64,000 nucleotides of DNA from Cyanoderma ruficeps (lineage: Eukaryota > Chordata > Aves > Passeriformes > Timaliidae). The stretch lies in assembly GCA_008694505.1 (NCBI GenBank), contig VZDJ01007747.1, positions 5,979,390 through 6,043,389 on the forward strand, read 5' to 3'. Each line of letters opens with the position of its first letter. Position 1 is the first letter of the stretch. Of the stretch, positions 58,552-64,000 are shown piece by piece. Made by a program: the position numbers and the translations under genes. The notes under the pieces were generated by a model. It was not told the DNA's origin, made no database searches, and was given only the letters and a program-made list of their open reading frames with translations.

Positions 58552-61500
58552 TTAGCCACCTGGCAAAGGGCTTTTAAAGGGTTCAGCCGAAGTTGAAGCA
58601 ATAGAACCAATGTACACAGTAGTTAATTAAATTGGCCAAAGTACTTTTGGCTCCACCTTTAGGGAAATGCCTTGTTAATATTTTCCAATTTGCTTTCAAT
58701 GATCTGAAAATTAATAGCAGCACACTATTCCAATATAGAATAAGGTATTTTATCAGAAAATTTCAAATTGACCTCTATAAGTTTGAATTGACCTCTGTCT
58801 GTGAAAAAACTCTATTTTCAGTGTGCTGTGATAGCAAAACTTCTGTTAAAACAATAATTTATATAATGGATCTTTAAGATTTCATACAGTTTTACTGGAC
58901 ATTTATAAAATTACCAGCATGTACTTTTAAAAAGAGTTATAAGGCTGAACCTAATTTACACTGGGTTTTAGTGGAACAGTAAACTGCAGCAGAAATTAAA
59001 GGAGTATAAAATGTGAAAATATAATATTTATTATGCTTTCATGCTTTTGGTGCCATTATACCATCATACATCTCTTATTCTTGTTAATATTATGGTTTCC
59101 AAATCAAGGAATTATTGAAGAGTGGACTTATATTTTAAGAAAATTATTTTTGTTAGGAATTCAAGGAAACTATTTAAATGTTCGTTTTAAGTAGGATCAG
59201 TTTTAAAATGGAGGAAGAACCAAGACTTCAGTATACACACAGAGGTATGTTTCTGCTTTGATGTATTCTTTTTTCCCCAAACACACTCTTGTGTATAGTT
59301 CTAGGTCATTTGAGCAGAAATTTAAAAATAGGCACCAAAGATTGTTTTTTCCCTCCTAAGAACTTAATTCAGCAAAAGCATTCAGGATAGAGTAGATCTG
59401 TAGAACACTGGTTTTCTACCTTTTCATGTAGAGTAGTGAATCTTGTCAGTAAGCTTAACCTTCCAGTATAATTCTGGACAGAAATTTTCTGCAGTAGCTT
59501 TCTCTTCTTTGACAAATATCTGAGAAAGCTCTAAACTGTATTCAGTTTTTACAGTAAAGTCTTTAGGCTTGTGCTTAACTCTATGCAAAATGTTGGGGGC
59601 TTTTTTTCTGATTAAAAGCGAGTACTTGTTGACATTGTTCAGGCCATCCCCAGATATTTCGTGCTGTATGTTTGTATCCTGAATTTGAATCTACATTATT
59701 TCCCTTCCTAAATTTCTTTAAAATTATATGATACTCTACAAGCAGAGCTCAGAAATCTGAAGCTGGCTAATGAATTTATATGTACTTTTTAGCCTGTTAG
59801 ACTTTACCTTTTTTTTCTACTCTATTTATTAATATGAAATTAGCTATTGCAGGTTAATTTAAAGAGGTAATAAAGTCAAGAGCTAGAAACATGACAATGT
59901 AAAAATACTTCAAAATGAAGATACTAAATGTAAAGGCATATTAACAAAAATATGAGGATTGATAAGGAAAAGGATGTAATGGGTTCCTTTCTTGTTTATT
60001 TCATTTAGTAAGTTTAAAAATCCTGTTTGTTAATGTTTAGTTTATATCCTGGTTCTCATCTGTTTGTGTATTGCTTTGTATGGGTTCCTAGCAGTACCAC
60101 AGTCCTTTAGCAGCAGAGGAACTAAATAGCTCACACTAGAATGCTGGGCATTATCTAGAGTTGTATGAAGCTGGCCTAGAGGAAAAAATATTTTGTGAGT
60201 TATTTAGTGCTATAGCTATGACATTTGTTTTCAGTCAGTCTGCTCAATGATACAAGTTAAATATTGATAGCCTTACTGAAATATCAATTGCATAATTAAT
60301 AGGGGAATGTTGTAAACTAGGTAGGAGGCTGCCACTAAGAGATGTAGGTAGGAGTTGGAAGATACGAATAAATTTAGAGAAATTCATAATTTTAGAACAA
60401 TTTTTTTCTTACACTTCACATGTAAATTCTTTACTTTTTAATGTTTGGTTGCCTTGGTTGGGGAATTTTAATCATTTTTATAGAATAATTGTGAAGAATA
60501 AGATTCTGATGTTAATAGGTTAGATGTATATTGTGCACACATATGCCTACAGAAAAATACTCTTATTGTCCAACAACTCATGCAAAGTCAAGGGTACTTG
60601 AATATGTCATCTGAGAGAAGGGCTCTGTTCTTGAACAGTTTCTTGCACCAGAGGTCAGACCTGCAGTAGCTTTAAAAACTGCTAAACTCTTATGTATCTT
60701 TGTAGTAAAGTTGATGTGTGAATTTAGATAATTGCAATTTGACTTTCCAAACCCTACCTAGCCTAAGCAGGACTATTACACATATTTTGATGTTCTACTA
60801 AAGTGTTGCAAAAGTCCAAAATGACATTTACTGCTTTCTTATCTGTCATTTGGCTCTTACATTTCTGCTGTATCTGATTACAACCAAAAGATTTCTGAAC
60901 CTGGCTGCGCCTAAGGCCCTGATGAAAACTGCTGTTAATTGGTTTAATGATTATCTAGGTTTTTAGGTCTTCACCTTTGGCCATACACTTGCCTCTCAAT
61001 CTGAATTATCCTCCTGTAATTTTCCTTTCAAAATCAGTATGCTTCCACAAAAAGGCTGTATTTTGAAGAACTAAAATTTCATGATGTTTCACCAAAAATT
61101 CCAGACAAGTTCTAACCCTTTTCTAGACCCACCCATTTTCTACTGATTATAGCTTGCCTAAAATCACACTAGAAATACGTGAAGGAGGACATGCCTGCAC
61201 TGGCACGAAGAGGCAAGTCTGGGCCCCATTTGGTTGTGTTAGCCTGCAAAAGCCAGGGAAAGACTGGGCAGAGACACCTATGCAATGTTCAATTAAATTC
61301 CAGCTACTTTAGTGCAGCACTTTCACACAGCCTAATCTAACCAGATGAGAACTCACTGTTAGTTCATTGTGTTCACAACATCATGTAGAACATGATAATT
61401 TTACTTGTGTTCTCCACCATCCTCTGTTTATGAAATTTGCTCCTTCCTCTTCCAACCTTCAAAATGGCCCTTTTTTCCTTCCATTCCAAGTAGTCTCCAA

Positions 61501-64000
61501 AGGGGTGGAGGATGATATTCTCCCTTATCTGTATGTGAATCTGTATGTGCACACTGGAAATGAGTGATTGCTTTCATTACTTGAACTTGCTTAAACTAAT
61601 TCTATCCCCACTGATCTTAGCTGGTAGATGAGGAAAGGTATGCTCCTGTACAGGGTAATTATACAAAATACCTACAGTAAATCCAAAGCATGAGGGGTTT
61701 TGAGACTGAATTGTGCAGATACTTACTGGCTACAGTGTCCTTCATCATGGCACTTTGGCTGGAGCTCAGATATCAGAAATGTCCGAAAAACGCACAGCAC
61801 TTTGCTGTGTTAATAATGGATGCTAGGATTTCTTACATACTGGCTTCAGCCCCACTCCCAGCTATAAATCCAAGTTTGACTAATGAAAAAGTCACACAAC
61901 TAACAAGTGGCATGTAGAGCTGCAGCATGAATGAAGCCCCATTTCCTATGGACTGGTGCCTTGTGGTTGTTTGGCCTTGATGGTTAAGGTATGAAAATCC
62001 TGTGGCTTTTCTTACGACTGAATATTTATAAGTGCTGGCATGCAGATTCTTAGGTATCATAAAAATTGTGCACTCCTGCAGCTTTTCCTTCAGCCACAAA
62101 CTTAGAGGATCTGATCTCAATCCTCAGTTTTATATTTCTACAGAATGTATGGAAACATAATAATCTTTGAGATCAATGTCCTTTTGTTTCATTTCTGCTG
62201 AAATCAGACTGTGAGTTCCAAAGCTATTTAGGAAGCACACATGGATATGTATAGATTCTACTCAGACAATGTACTCAACAGAGCAAACTATGGCAGAAAC
62301 AGCACTGCATTTTTCTCAACTGTCATTTGTGAAAAGTTAGAGTATATTTTTCATAATTCTGGATGTCTGTAGGGGAAAATTGTTGTCTTAAAAATTTCCG
62401 CTTTGACAAGTTTGGACTAAATCTTGATTTGTGCCTTAGGAACTAATGCCAAATGAACTAGCTGTCTTGGAACTTTCAAGACCCAGAAATGGGATGATGG
62501 ACAATAAAGCAGGAGATTACAAGACTAGAGACTTGTGAAATTTAGATTGGTTTTGAAGCTTCAATTTGGCACTAGCCTACAACCCAATTGCCTGAAGTTC
62601 ATAAGAAATGCTTTGCCTTTCTTGTACAGTAACCTTTCTCTTCTTTCAAACAATAATTTGGAAGTCAGTTCTTAATATTTCATAATTTTTGTGACTTTTA
62701 AACCTTACAAAGTAAATTCAGATACCTTGGCTAACTTTTAAAGATCAAAGAAGAAACTTTTTAGTGAAAATAAATATTTCTGATTGTGTTCATAACATTG
62801 ATTTAGTACTGATTAAAACAGAAAACCTAGTTTTTCTCTGAGATAATGTATGGCTGTGATGCATATAAATTCTGGTTTGAAAAATATAATTTATCGGAGC
62901 CTTTAGCACCAGTAAAATATTATTCTTGGCAGACATCAGTTTCAATGAAATTCAAACCACAGTTTATGCAAAGTTCTCATAAGAAATTAATGCATTCATC
63001 CGTGTAAGGCTAAAAAAATCAGACCAGCAATGACCTGTGCAAAATAGGGAGAAGTCTGGAGAATGAGCCCGTGGAAGTGGCACTGATTACCTGAATTTTA
63101 CTGCCTCTTCACAACTGCTCATGTCTAACACAGCTCACATTTCCTCTGCTTTAGAATGTGGCCACACAACAGCCCTTTCTCCCTGCTGATGTTGCCTTGT
63201 GATGCTGCTCCTCTGATTTCTGCAGATTTATGGAGAAATCTGTCAAGAGAGAGCTGAGTTATGAGGCAGTATATTTATTTCTCAGGGGAGTTACCTCATT
63301 AGGAACCCTCTTTGCATTTGCCAAGTCAATGCACGTTCGTTCACTGGACAGCGAACAGGCACTTACACGTGTACTTACTTACACATGCACATACACAGAG
63401 GAACAGTAGCTTTGAATCTGCATCCTAGAAGCAAAAATATCATATTTCAAACTGAGTAGCCTCTGCATTTGTGAATTAAATGGCTTTTTTTATAGCTGAA
63501 CTTAATACTGAGATATTTGCAACCCATTTACCATACCCCTGCAGTATAGAACAGAGAAGTGGGAGTTTCTGAAGGAAGCAAGGGAATATGTGCTCTGGTT
63601 GCCAGCAGCAATAGAAAAAAAACCCCAATATTTTTGAGAAGAAAGAAGTGTTATTTATGTCTGGGATGTTTTTTCTTTTGCAGCACACATTATACCTATT
63701 TTAATTTCTGACATCCTCACCCTTTTGATTTGATCTCAGTGTTCAACCAAGCTATATTCCAATGCTTCCAATCTGATAAATATTAAAATTCAGGAGTGTA
63801 AAAAAAAACCTGTCAAAATTCATAATCAGAAACTAGTGATTTCCAGACTAGTATGCTACATCTGTTCTAACTTCCAGCCATGGACAATATTATCTTGTGG
63901 CCATGATGAACAGTAGAGGATACTGAGGAACATGTGGAAATCAATATGCTTTGCCGTAGGGTACTTCTGGAAAGCCACACAAACTTGTGCAGACTCAGAT
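58552..64000. other. Long AT-rich noncoding stretch
   Basis: The last 5.4 kb shows no recognisable gene, transposon or RNA gene. An 11-base AATTGACCTCT is repeated 20 bases apart near 58767-58797. The frames at 61690-61917 (plus) and 62120-61833 (minus) overlap in a slightly GC-richer patch, with no splice context or family resemblance. Confidence 0.5.

Noticed and set aside
58767..58797. Direct repeat of AATTGACCTCT considered as a nuclear-receptor response element
   Set aside because: The half-sites are too far apart for a standard direct-repeat element.
1..64000. tRNA, rRNA, known microRNA hairpins, CRISPR arrays, bacterial or phage genes
   Set aside because: None seen. The window has no cloverleaf with A/B boxes that I can recognise, no match to microRNA seeds in a proper hairpin, no spaced direct-repeat array and no prokaryote-like gene organisation.

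Overview
This window looks like bird nuclear DNA, most probably from a songbird or related neoavian. It is AT-rich with vertebrate-style introns or intergenic sequence, no operons, no bacterial-type gene density and no open frame beyond about 127 codons. Its recognisable repeats are those of birds: CR1 LINE 3' ends with the usual avian terminal sequence and ATTCTGTG-type tail, older amniote CR1/L3-like remnants, and three LTR-retrotransposon LTRs that still carry target-site duplications. The species call is an inference from these repeats.

Layout. 1-5.7 kb: unique AT-rich DNA with one solo LTR (700-1325, 6-bp duplication CATGTT), an 18-C homopolymer and an X-box-like motif at 4151. 5.7-6.4 kb: very old CR1/L3-like copy on the minus strand. 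6.4-11.7 kb: unique DNA, including a CRE, a CACGTG E-box and an AP-1 palindrome within about 500 bp (10281-10783). 11.7-12.4 kb: CR1 3' end, plus strand. 13.6-14.0 kb: an unexplained inverted repeat with 88-bp arms (95% identical) around a 260-bp spacer. 18.5 kb: a perfect 20-bp palindrome that matches the RFX X-box. 19.6-21.2 kb: a 1.6-kb LTR on the minus strand with a GC-rich core. 22.4-25.1 kb: an old CR1 (plus strand), a solo LTR (23797-24236, 6-bp duplication CTTACT) and a CR1 ORF2 remnant (minus strand). 26.2 kb: a T/G-rich low-complexity tract. 38.8-39.2 and 48.06-48.23 kb: further CR1 pieces. 45.24-45.28 kb: assembly gap.

Protein-coding content is thin and uncertain. The best candidates are spliced-exon-like segments. 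On the plus strand there is a 174-bp phase 1-1 segment at 27559-27732 with three N-glycosylation sequons, with weaker phase-compatible segments at 17848-17956 and 43429-43563. On the minus strand there is a two-exon, frame-consistent pair (46885-46718 joined to 46552-46291) ending in a stop, with an ATTAAA signal downstream. I recognise no gene family in any of them, so no gene symbol is given. The rest is best read as intronic or intergenic DNA with scattered candidate regulatory motifs. I see no rRNA, tRNA, CRISPR or complete mobile element with intact genes. The observations most worth following up are the inverted repeat, the RFX palindrome and the other dispersed X-box-like sites, and the minus-strand two-exon frame.
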